This document shows, piece after piece, positions 14,721-20,814 of a stretch of DNA of 23,377 nucleotides. Made by a program: the position numbers and the translations under genes. Source of the stretch: DATHBP01 sp035296085. GTDB taxonomy: Bacteria; Actinomycetota; Actinomycetes; Propionibacteriales; Nocardioidaceae. The first letter of the stretch is position 1, and each line of letters opens with the position of its first letter. The notes under the pieces are model-generated. The model saw only the letters and a program-made list of their open reading frames with translations. It ran no database searches and was not told the origin of the DNA. The stretch spans positions 1 through 23,377 of the forward strand of contig DATHBP010000079.1 in the NCBI GenBank assembly GCA_035296085.1. The letters run 5' to 3'.

Positions 14721-15911
14721 TCAGTAGGCCGGCTGGCTCGGGTCGATCTGGGTGACCCACGCCGACACACCGCCGGCGACGTGGACGGCGTTGGCGAAGC
14801 CGGCGCCCTTGGCCATGGCCAGCACCTCCGCCGAGCGCGCCCCTACCTTGCAGTAGAAGACCGCCTGCTTGTCGCCAGGCAGTGCGCTGAGCGCCTCGCC
14901 GGTCTGGAAGTCGCCCTTCGGGATCAGAACCGATCCGGGAATCGCGTTGATCTCGCGCTCGCCGCTCTCGCGTACGTCGACCAGGAGGAAGTCCCGTTCG
15001 CCGCGCTCGCGAGCAGCGAGCCACTCCTCGAGCTGGCGGACCGAGATCGTGGAGTCGACGACCGCCTCGGCGGCCTCCGATGTGATCGCACCGCAGAACG
15101 CCTCGTAGTCGATGAGCTCGGTGACGCTGGGGTTCTTGCCGCAGATCGCGCACTCGGGGTCTTTGCGCACCTTGAGCTGCCGCCACGACATCTCCAGAGC
15201 GTCGTACATCATCAGTCGGCCGAGCAGCGGCTCGCCGATGCCGGTGAGCAGCTTGATGGCTTCGGTGACCTGCACCGACCCGATCGAGGCACACAGCACG
15301 CCGAGCACTCCGCCCTCGGCGCAGGAGGGCACCATCCCCGGCGGCGGCGGCTCGGGGTAGAGGCAGCGATAGCACGGCCCGTGCTCGGCCCAGAACACGC
15401 TTGCCTGCCCGTCGAAACGAAAGATCGACCCCCACACGTACGGCTTGCCGAGCAGCACGCAGGCGTCGTTGACGAGGTAGCGAGTGGCGAAGTTGTCGGT
15501 GCCGTCGATGATGAGGTCGTACGGCGCCAGCACCTCCAGCGCGTTGCTGGAGTCGAGCCGCTCGTCGTGGATGATCACCTCGACGAGCGGGTTCACCTCG
15601 GCGATCGACTCTTGCGCGGAGACCGCCTTGGGCTTACCGATGTCGCGCTGACCGTGGATGACCTGGCGCTGCAGGTTGGACTCATCGACTGTGTCGAAGT
15701 CGACGACTCCGAGGGTGCCGACACCGGCGGCCGCGAGATACAGCAGTGCCGGGCTGCCGAGTCCACCCGCGCCGATGACCAGCACCCGGGCGTTCTTCAG
15801 CCGTCGCTGACCGGCCATGCCGACCTCGGGGATGATCAGATGCCGCGAGTACCGGCGTACCTCGTCGATGCTCAGCTTCGCGGCGGGCTCGACCAGCGGG
15901 GGCAGTGCCAT
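14721..15911 (-). CDS. moeZ: MoeZ/MoeB-type adenylyltransferase-sulfurtransferase
   Basis: A 396-residue two-domain protein. The E1-like domain has GAGGLGSP at 47-54, ESNLQRQVIHG with the ATP-binding Arg, DGTDNFATRY, and zinc pairs CYRC and CAIC. The C-terminal rhodanese domain carries the active cysteine in VFYCKVGARS. MoeZ activates and sulfurates ThiS/MoaD-like carriers such as CysO and MoaD, for cysteine and molybdopterin synthesis. Its length agrees with M. tuberculosis MoeZ (392). I chose ATG at 15911 because AAAGGA lies 6 nt upstream. An in-frame start at 15971 would add 20 residues and extend past a palindrome in the upstream region. It is divergent from the LigD-type polymerase gene (97-nt gap) and leads the minus-strand run toward adnAB. 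Confidence 0.93.
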   Translation of the reverse strand: MALPPLVEPAAKLSIDEVRRYSRHLIIPEVGMAGQRRLKNARVLVIGAGGLGSPALLYLAAAGVGTLGVVDFDTVDESNLQRQVIHGQRDIGKPKAVSAQESIAEVNPLVEVIIHDERLDSSNALEVLAPYDLIIDGTDNFATRYLVNDACVLLGKPYVWGSIFRFDGQASVFWAEHGPCYRCLYPEPPPPGMVPSCAEGGVLGVLCASIGSVQVTEAIKLLTGIGEPLLGRLMMYDALEMSWRQLKVRKDPECAICGKNPSVTELIDYEAFCGAITSEAAEAVVDSTISVRQLEEWLAARERGERDFLLVDVRESGEREINAIPGSVLIPKGDFQTGEALSALPGDKQAVFYCKVGARSAEVLAMAKGAGFANAVHVAGGVSAWVTQIDPSQPAY

Positions 15912-15933
15912 GTGCAGTCCTTTGTATGCAGGG

Positions 15934-15952
15934 GGTTCGCCACTGGTGAACC
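15934..15952. promoter_or_regulatory. 19-bp near-perfect palindrome upstream of moeZ
   Basis: GGTTCGCCACTGGTGAACC pairs at 8 of 9 positions around a central base. It lies 23 nt upstream of the moeZ start, in the region shared with the divergent polymerase gene. Size and symmetry suit a dimeric repressor operator. If transcribed, it could instead fold as a hairpin in the moeZ leader. Confidence 0.45.
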
Positions 15953-15996
15953 GATGCGCGGCCTGGCTCATTCCTCGCCCGGAGCTCCCGCCTCGC

Positions 15997-16002
15997 TAGG
16001 TT
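15997..16002 (+). promoter_or_regulatory. Candidate leaderless -10 element of the PolDom gene
   Basis: TAGGTT (15997-16002), then 6 nt, then the ATG at 16009. No ribosome site is present, which supports a leaderless message. No clear -35 is visible at the expected distance. Confidence 0.45.
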
Positions 16003-16008
16003 CTGCTC

Positions 16009-16908
16009 ATGGCCGGGGCGAAAGTGCTCGTTGACATCGACGGCCGGTCGCTGAGCCTGAGCAACCTCGACAAGGTGCTGTACCCGGCAGCCGGCTTCAC
16101 CAAAGGCGAGGTGATCGACTACTACGCCGCGGTGGCCGGGCCGCTGCTCGCCCACCTCGCCGACCGTCCGCTGACGCGCAAGCGCTGGCCCGATGGGGTC
16201 GACGGCGAGGCGTTCTTCGAGAAGAACCGGCCGCGGGGTACGCCCGATTGGGTGCACACGGTCCACATCGCCGAGCATGGCGACGACGGCGTGACCTACG
16301 TCGTAGCCGACGACCTGCCCACGTTGGTGTGGCTGGCCAACCTGGCCGCTATCGAGCTCCACGTCCCCCAGTGGACGGTCGGTCCCCGCGGTGGTATCCG
16401 AGACCCCGACCTGCTCGTCTTCGACCTGGACCCGGGCGCTCCGGCGACGATCGTCGAGTGCTGTCGCGTGGCGTGCTGGCTGCGTGAGCGGCTGGCCGCG
16501 GACGGTCTCACGGCGTGGGCGAAGACGTCCGGCTCGAAGGGGGCGCAGCTGTACGTGCCGCTGCGGCGTACGCCGGCAACAGCGACGTCGGCGTACGCCA
16601 AGCAGCTGGCCGAGGAGCTCAGTGCGGCGCATCAGGATCTGGTGGTTGCTCGCATGGCGAAGCAGGAGCGCGGCGGCAAGGTGTTCATCGACTGGAGCCA
16701 GAACAACGCCGCGAAGACGACAGTGGCGCCCTACTCCCTGCGCGGCGTCCAAGAGCCGCGCGTGTCCACACCCTTGACGTGGGAGGAGGTCGCTGCCTGT
16801 CGCGATGCGGCGGAGGTGGCGTTCGGCCCGGCCGAGGTACGTAGCCGTCTCGACCAGCTCGGCGACCTGCTGACGCCGATGCGTACGCACGCCCAGCACC
16901 TGCCGTGA
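16009..16908 (+). CDS. Stand-alone LigD-type polymerase domain (PolDom/AEP primase)
   Basis: A 299-residue protein covering just the archaeo-eukaryotic-primase-like polymerase domain of LigD. N-terminal LSNLDKVLYP, KRWPDGVDGEAFFEKN and ELHVPQW are typical. The catalytic carboxylates are in VFDLDPG (Asp139 and Asp141) and VFIDWSQNN (Asp228). The nucleotide-binding motif reads SGSKGAQ (174-180), with Gln where many PolDoms have His. Related enzymes add rNMPs or dNMPs and fill gaps during end joining. No ligase domain, nuclease domain or Ku gene is in the window, so partners must be elsewhere. The start at ATG 16009 fits a leaderless transcript. It is divergent from moeZ and convergent with the Rid-family gene. 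Confidence 0.92.
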   Translation: MAGAKVLVDIDGRSLSLSNLDKVLYPAAGFTKGEVIDYYAAVAGPLLAHLADRPLTRKRWPDGVDGEAFFEKNRPRGTPDWVHTVHIAEHGDDGVTYVVADDLPTLVWLANLAAIELHVPQWTVGPRGGIRDPDLLVFDLDPGAPATIVECCRVACWLRERLAADGLTAWAKTSGSKGAQLYVPLRRTPATATSAYAKQLAEELSAAHQDLVVARMAKQERGGKVFIDWSQNNAAKTTVAPYSLRGVQEPRVSTPLTWEEVAACRDAAEVAFGPAEVRSRLDQLGDLLTPMRTHAQHLP

Positions 16909-16930
16909 CCCCCGTGGTTTCCGCAGGACG

Positions 16931-17018
16931 GAGTGGCGCGGAAGTGGCCGTGGTCGCTTGACGAGTGGCGCGAAGTGGCTGGTCTCAGGAACGAAAGCGG
17001 GACGCTTTGCGCCACTCG
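16931..17018. repeat. Direct and inverted repeats between convergent genes
   Basis: GAGTGGCGCGGAAGTGG (16931-16947) recurs with one base missing at 16963-16978. CGAGTGGCGC (16962-16971) is the exact reverse complement of GCGCCACTCG (17009-17018). Inside that loop, AAAGCG and CGCTTT form a smaller 6-bp stem. The nested hairpin lies between the PolDom and Rid stops and could end transcription from both sides. Confidence 0.5.
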
Positions 17019-17043
17019 GTGCGGACGCGTCGCCGCCAGCAGG

Positions 17044-17433
17044 TCACGAGACGACGGCGTCGGCTTCGATCTCGACGAGCAGCGGTGGGTCGATCAGCCT
17101 GACCACTTCCACCATCGAGGTTGCCGGGCGAATCGAGCCGAACGTCTCGGCGTGCGCGCGGGCGACTTCACGCCACCGGGAGATGTCGGTGACGAACATG
17201 CGCGTACGCACGACGTGCTCCATGCCGGCTCCCGCCTGACCCAGCGCCGCTGCTATCCGGCGCAACGCCTCGCGCGCCTGCGCGTACATGTCGTCGCCAC
17301 CGACTGCCCCGCCGCCGTCGGCAGCTGCCGTCGTACCCGCCACGGACACCCACGGCCCGACGCGGACAGCCCTGGAGTAGCCGACGACGGACTCCCAGAC
17401 CAGGCCTGACGACACCAGCGTCCGCTCCTCCAC
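17044..17433 (-). CDS. Rid-family (RidA/YjgF/UK114-like) protein
   Basis: A 129-residue single-domain protein with the chorismate-mutase-like fold signature: VSVAGTTA, VRTRMFVTD and the closing VEIEADAV. RidA-type enzymes hydrolyse reactive imines and enamines, using an Arg in the RSxVEV region (Arg105 in E. coli). Here the equivalent stretch is RPATSMVEV, with Thr at the Arg position. It therefore probably belongs to another Rid subgroup without this deaminase activity. The start GTG at 17433 is chosen because the homologous region begins there. No strong ribosome site is seen, and an upstream in-frame start would add 31 atypical residues. The gene is divergent from DUF3107 (116-nt gap). Confidence 0.85.
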   Translation of the reverse strand: MEERTLVSSGLVWESVVGYSRAVRVGPWVSVAGTTAAADGGGAVGGDDMYAQAREALRRIAAALGQAGAGMEHVVRTRMFVTDISRWREVARAHAETFGSIRPATSMVEVVRLIDPPLLVEIEADAVVS

Positions 17434-17549
17434 ACCGCCATCTTTCCCGCCCGGCCCTACGAGCCGTCGATCCGGCCGCCTCCGTCCGTGCGGACTACCC
17501 TGACTGGGCGCCGTGCGGTACGGCACGGACCAGTGGCCGGGAGGCGTAC

Positions 17550-17795
17550 GTGGAGATCAAGATCGGCGTTCAGCACACCAACCGCGAACTCGTATTGGAG
17601 TCCGCACAAAGCGGCGACAGCGTCGAGAAAGTCGTCGCAGAGGCGCTCACCGGGGACCAGCGGCTTCTCGTGCTAACCGACGAAAAGGGCCGGCGCGTGG
17701 TCGTTCCTACCGACAAGCTCGCCTACGTGGAGATAGGCGCCGAGAGCGGTCACCGTGTCGGCTTCGGCGCCAAAGCCGCCGTTCGCGCGGGCTGA
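17550..17795 (+). CDS. DUF3107 family protein (TB9.4/Rv3208A-like)
   Basis: An 81-residue protein opening VEIKIGVQHTNRELVLES, with VVVPTDKLAYVEIG near the middle and GFGAK at the end. This is the pattern of the actinobacterial DUF3107 family, called TB9.4 in mycobacteria. Its function is unknown. It is predicted to be a small soluble alpha/beta protein with no membrane or metal-binding motif. The GTG start at 17550 has GGGAGG ending 6 nt upstream. TACCCT at 17496-17501 is a possible -10. The position a little upstream of the ferritin-like gene and rhlE agrees with the mycobacterial order. Confidence 0.9.
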   Translation: MEIKIGVQHTNRELVLESAQSGDSVEKVVAEALTGDQRLLVLTDEKGRRVVVPTDKLAYVEIGAESGHRVGFGAKAAVRAG

Positions 17796-17870
17796 CGCCA
17801 GCGAGTCTCGCCGCAGACTCGCCGCGACACACCAGCGGGAAGCACGTGGCAAACGTGACAGATGTGATCG

Positions 17871-17896
17871 GAATGAGCCATGATCTTTGTGGGTAA
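17871..17896 (+). promoter_or_regulatory. Stress sigma-factor type promoter of the GlsB-like gene
   Basis: GAAT (17871-17874), 16 nt, GGGTAA (17891-17896). The SigB-type promoter of Streptomyces is described as GNNT-N14-16-GGGTAY. This copy fits except for the last base. The leader to the ATG would be about 54 nt. Confidence 0.45.
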
Positions 17897-17957
17897 GAGT
17901 AGTCCCGACGGTTACACAGCCAACGTGTGACGAGGGAACTGAAAGGGGTCAAGGCCG

Positions 17958-18245
17958 ATGGAGATCATCATTCTGATCATCGTCGGGGCCATCATCGGTC
18001 TGTTGGGCAAGCTCGTCGCTCCCGGCGACAAAGACAACATTCCGATCTGGCTCACGGTGATTCTCGGTATCGCTGGGGTGCTGATCGGCTACTACGTGGC
18101 TGCCGCGCTCGGCGTCAAGGAGACGAACGGCATCGACTGGATCCGCTGGATCATCTCGATCATCCTGGCGGCCATCCTGGTCATGATCGCCTCGACCGTG
18201 ATGGGCCGCAACAGCGGCACGACGAGCGGTCGCAACCGCGTCTGA
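17958..18245 (+). CDS. GlsB/YeaQ/YmgE family stress membrane protein
   Basis: A 95-residue membrane protein of the transglycosylase-associated (GlsB/YeaQ/YmgE) family. Three hydrophobic segments lie at about 2-19, 29-48 and 64-83, separated by GKLVAPGDKDN and GVKETNGIDW, with a short polar Arg/Ser tail. The family is tied to general stress and envelope adaptation, but no enzyme activity is established. The start ATG has AAAGGGG (17942-17948) 9 nt upstream. The upstream GGGTAA promoter candidate suits alternative-sigma control. A strong terminator follows 19 nt after the stop, so it is probably a single-gene unit. Confidence 0.9.
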   Translation: MEIIILIIVGAIIGLLGKLVAPGDKDNIPIWLTVILGIAGVLIGYYVAAALGVKETNGIDWIRWIISIILAAILVMIASTVMGRNSGTTSGRNRV

Positions 18246-18264
18246 GCGCCACTCGATCAGCGCA

Positions 18265-18298
18265 AGCAGGGGCTCCGGGTCTTCCCGGGGCCCCTGCT
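18265..18298 (+). terminator. Strong intrinsic terminator after the GlsB-like gene
   Basis: Arms 18265-18279 and 18284-18298 pair over 15 positions with one G-U wobble, closed by a TCTT loop. CTTGTCT follows as a partial U-tract. It lies 19 nt after the stop codon. Confidence 0.85.
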
Positions 18299-18315
18299 CT
18301 TGTCTGAGACGGCCG

Positions 18316-18447
18316 CGCGAGGGATGGACCTGTGGGTGGCAAGCCGTGGCGGGTCTGGCGGTCGGCCGAGCACCGCGCAGCCGCGAGGGATGGGCCGCCC
18401 AGTGGCGAGCCGTGGCGGGTCTGGCGGGAGGCCGAGCGCCAGCGAGG
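18316..18447. repeat. Tandem duplication with 66-bp period
   Basis: Two imperfect units, 18316-18381 and 18382-18447. CGCGAGGGATGG recurs at 18316 and 18382, AGCCGTGGCGGGTCTGGCGG at 18342 and 18408, and GGCCGAGC at 18364 and 18430, all exactly 66 bp apart. No gene is seen in this convergent gap between the GlsB-like and ferritin-like genes. Confidence 0.8.
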
Positions 18448-18482
18448 CCGGATGGTAGGCGAGCCACTGGGCGGCCCATCCC
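18387..18482. repeat. 20-bp perfect inverted repeat with 56-nt loop
   Basis: GGGATGGGCCGCCCAGTGGC (18387-18406) is the exact reverse complement of 18463-18482. The left arm is part of the second tandem unit. The right arm ends 16 nt before the ferritin-like stop codon. It could act as a terminator for that minus-strand gene or be a palindromic mobile repeat. Confidence 0.8.
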
Positions 18483-18498
18483 ACCAAACAGGGGCGGA

Positions 18499-19215
18499 CT
18501 AGGCGTTCAACCCCAGTGCAGCCATCCGCTGCACGTGGCGCTCGGTGAGCTGGGCGAACATGTGGCCGATGGCAGCGAGGTCCATGCCCGGTCGGTCGAC
18601 GTCGCCGGCAAGCAAGGCGCCAAGCGCCTCCCGCTCGGCCACGACGCGCTGCGCCTGGCTCAGCGCCTCCCCCATCAGCCGGCGTCCCCACAGCGCCAGC
18701 CGCCCACTCACCGCCGGCTGCTCCTCGATCGCCCGGCGCACCCGATCGACCGCGAACGCGGAGTGCCCGGTGTCGGAGAGCGTCTCCAGCACCAGCGCCT
18801 TGGTATCCGCATCGACGTACGCCGCCACCTCCCGGTAGAAGTCGGCCGCCAGGCCGTCTCCGACGTGCGCTTTGACCAGCCCCTCCAGCCAGTCGGCCGG
18901 CTTGGTGTGTTCGTGGAACGCGTCGATCGGGGCGGCGAAGGGCTGCATCGCGGCGAACGGGTCGGCGCCGAGCTCGACAAGCCGCTCCCTCAGCCGCTCG
19001 AAGTGGGCGTACTCCGCACTCGCCATCGCTGCGACCTCGGCCTTGTCGCCCAGCGAGGGTGCCATCGCCGAGTCCTCGGCGAGCCGCTCGAAGGCCGACA
19101 GCTCCCCGTACGCCAGCGCGCCGAGCAGGTCGATGACAGCGCCGCGGTAGGTCTCCGCGGCCGATGCATCGGACTGCTCAGCGCTCTGTCCACCGGCGAG
19201 TTCGGACCCGGTCAT
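18499..19215 (-). CDS. Ferritin-like (MiaE_2-type) protein, Rv3210c-like
   Basis: A 238-residue, mostly helical protein. Candidate di-iron ligands are Glu38 (AYGELSAFERL), Glu68 and His71 (AEYAHFE), Glu129 (DFYREV), Glu144 and His151 (ETLSDTGHSAF), the spacing of a four-helix ferritin-like bundle. It fits the actinobacterial family related to the tRNA hydroxylase MiaE. Substrate and activity are unknown. The ATG at 19215 has no ribosome site. A TAGAGT -10 lies 8 nt upstream, so the mRNA is probably leaderless or nearly so. It is divergent from rhlE, with overlapping promoter regions, as the order in M. tuberculosis would predict. Confidence 0.88.
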   Translation of the reverse strand: MTGSELAGGQSAEQSDASAAETYRGAVIDLLGALAYGELSAFERLAEDSAMAPSLGDKAEVAAMASAEYAHFERLRERLVELGADPFAAMQPFAAPIDAFHEHTKPADWLEGLVKAHVGDGLAADFYREVAAYVDADTKALVLETLSDTGHSAFAVDRVRRAIEEQPAVSGRLALWGRRLMGEALSQAQRVVAEREALGALLAGDVDRPGMDLAAIGHMFAQLTERHVQRMAALGLNA

Positions 19216-19223
19216 CGCGCGGA

Positions 19224-19263
19224 ACTCTATCGAGGGCAGCCGGCTGGTCTGCCCCGGTAGAGT
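19224..19263. promoter_or_regulatory. Symmetric divergent promoter region, ferritin-like gene and rhlE
   Basis: Mirror-image elements: ACTCTA (19224-19229, the minus-strand -10 TAGAGT), GGGCAG (19234-19239), a 9-nt centre, CTGCCC (19249-19254), TAGAGT (19258-19263, the plus-strand -10). The two -10 boxes are only 28 bp apart, so their -35 regions overlap at the GGGCAG/CTGCCC dyad, a likely shared operator. Confidence 0.5.
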
Positions 19264-19307
19264 CGTCGGGACAGTGTGCGCCGTTCTGCAGACGAATCGA
19301 GAAGGTC

Positions 19308-20798
19308 CTGACCACCACTTTCCGTGAGCTCGGAGTCCTCCCCGAGATCGCCGAGGCGCTCGAGCGCGTAGGGATCGTCCATCCCTTCCCGATCCAGCAG
19401 ATGACGCTGCCGATCGCGCTGGTCGGCACCGACCTCATCGGCCAGGCGCGTACAGGGACCGGCAAGACGCTCGCGTTCGGCATCCCGATCCTGCAGCGCA
19501 TCGTTGCGCCCGGAGACCCCGACTATCTCGAGCTCGTCGCCCCGGGCAAGCCGCAGGCCCTCGTGGTGGCCCCAACTCGCGAGCTCGCGCTCCAAGTCTC
19601 TGGTGACCTCGCCGTCGCTGGATCTCTGCGCAAGACCCGCACACTCACCGTCTACGGCGGTGTCGGGTACGACGTCCAGCTCGACGCGCTGGCAGCCGGG
19701 GTGGACATCGTGGTGGGTACGCCGGGGCGGCTGCTCGACCTCGCCGACCGCCGCTCACTGGACCTGAGCCATGTCAAGGTGCTCGTCCTCGACGAAGCCG
19801 ACGAGATGCTCGACCTCGGGTTCCTTCCAGACGTGGAGCGCATCCTGCGCCACACCTCAGAGCTGCGCCAGACGATGCTGTTCTCCGCCACGATGCCGGG
19901 AGCGGTGGTGAGCCTGGCGCGTACCCACATGCGCCACCCGGTCAACATCCGGGCCGAGTCGCCCTCGGAGAGCCAGACCGTGCCGGCGACTGCTCAGTTC
20001 GTCTACCGGGCCCACGACCTCGACAAGCCCGAGATCATCGCGCGCATCCTGCAGGCGGAGAGCTGCGGCCTCACCATCGTGTTCACCCGGACCAAGCGAC
20101 AGGCTCAGCGCATCGCCGACGACCTCGCCGAGCGGGGGTTCTCCGCCTCGCCGCTGCACGGGGACATGCAGCAGGTGTCGCGGGAGAAGGCGATGCGGCG
20201 TTTCCGCGAGGGCAAGGTCGACGTCCTGGTGGCGACCGACGTTGCCGCCCGCGGGCTCGACGTGGAGGGGGTGACGCACGTCATCAACTACAACTGCCCC
20301 GACGACGACAAGAACTACCTGCACCGGATCGGGCGGACCGGCCGGGCCGGCGCCTCCGGCATCGCCGTGACTTTCGTCGACTGGCCGGACATGACGCGCT
20401 GGAAGCTCATCAACACCGCGATGGAGCTCCCGTTCGAAGAGCCGGTCGAGACCTACTCCACGTCTGACAACCTCTACCACGACCTCGGTATCCCGCGGTC
20501 GGCAACCGGTCGGCTAGTGCCGCCGGAGCCAGTCGCCGCCCCGACGCGCCAGCGCTCCGCCCCGAGCGGTGGTGTGGCGACGCAGACCAGGCGCTCAGGT
20601 GCTCCCCGCGAGCGCAGCCGCAGCCGCACCCGGGCCGGTCAGCCGCTCGCGCGCCCTGCCCAGTCCGGCGGTGATGCTTCGACCGCCGACCCTGCGACGG
20701 GGGGTACCACCTCGACGCCCGGCTCCGCGCCACGCCGCAGACGGCGTCGCCGGCCCTCCGGCGGCAGCGGTGGCGAAGCCGCAGCCACCGGCACCTAG
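19308..20798 (+). CDS. rhlE: DEAD-box RNA helicase (RhlE-like)
   Basis: A 496-residue DEAD-box protein. The Q motif FPIQQ starts at 27, motif I ARTGTGKT is at 47-54, PTRELALQ is Ia, TPGR Ib, DEAD II, SAT III, TDVAARGLD V and HRIGRTGRAG VI. A basic, disordered tail of about 100 residues rich in Arg, Ser, Pro and Gly likely binds RNA. The family unwinds structured RNA in decay and ribosome assembly. The start is uncertain. No in-frame ATG, GTG or TTG lies between 19164 and the Q motif, and the next ATG (about 19401) would cut the Q motif off. CTG at 19308, giving LTTTFRELGV, best fits the family N-terminus. ATG at 19164 lies inside the divergent gene and before the -10 box. An SDR gene follows after 16 nt. 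Confidence 0.9.
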   Translation: MTTTFRELGVLPEIAEALERVGIVHPFPIQQMTLPIALVGTDLIGQARTGTGKTLAFGIPILQRIVAPGDPDYLELVAPGKPQALVVAPTRELALQVSGDLAVAGSLRKTRTLTVYGGVGYDVQLDALAAGVDIVVGTPGRLLDLADRRSLDLSHVKVLVLDEADEMLDLGFLPDVERILRHTSELRQTMLFSATMPGAVVSLARTHMRHPVNIRAESPSESQTVPATAQFVYRAHDLDKPEIIARILQAESCGLTIVFTRTKRQAQRIADDLAERGFSASPLHGDMQQVSREKAMRRFREGKVDVLVATDVAARGLDVEGVTHVINYNCPDDDKNYLHRIGRTGRAGASGIAVTFVDWPDMTRWKLINTAMELPFEEPVETYSTSDNLYHDLGIPRSATGRLVPPEPVAAPTRQRSAPSGGVATQTRRSGAPRERSRSRTRAGQPLARPAQSGGDASTADPATGGTTSTPGSAPRRRRRRRPSGGSGGEAAATGT

Positions 20799-20814
20799 CC
20801 CCCGCCGAGCTGCG

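Noticed and set aside
15923..15928. CATACA as a -10 element for moeZ
   Set aside because: It overlaps the AAAGGA ribosome site, which would then not be transcribed. The two readings conflict and the ribosome site is stronger.
16933..17040. Possible small peptide (MARKWPWSLDEWREVAG) after the PolDom gene
   Set aside because: It starts inside the repeat structure, has no ribosome site and runs into the Rid gene on the other strand. The apparent repeats come from the DNA repeat.
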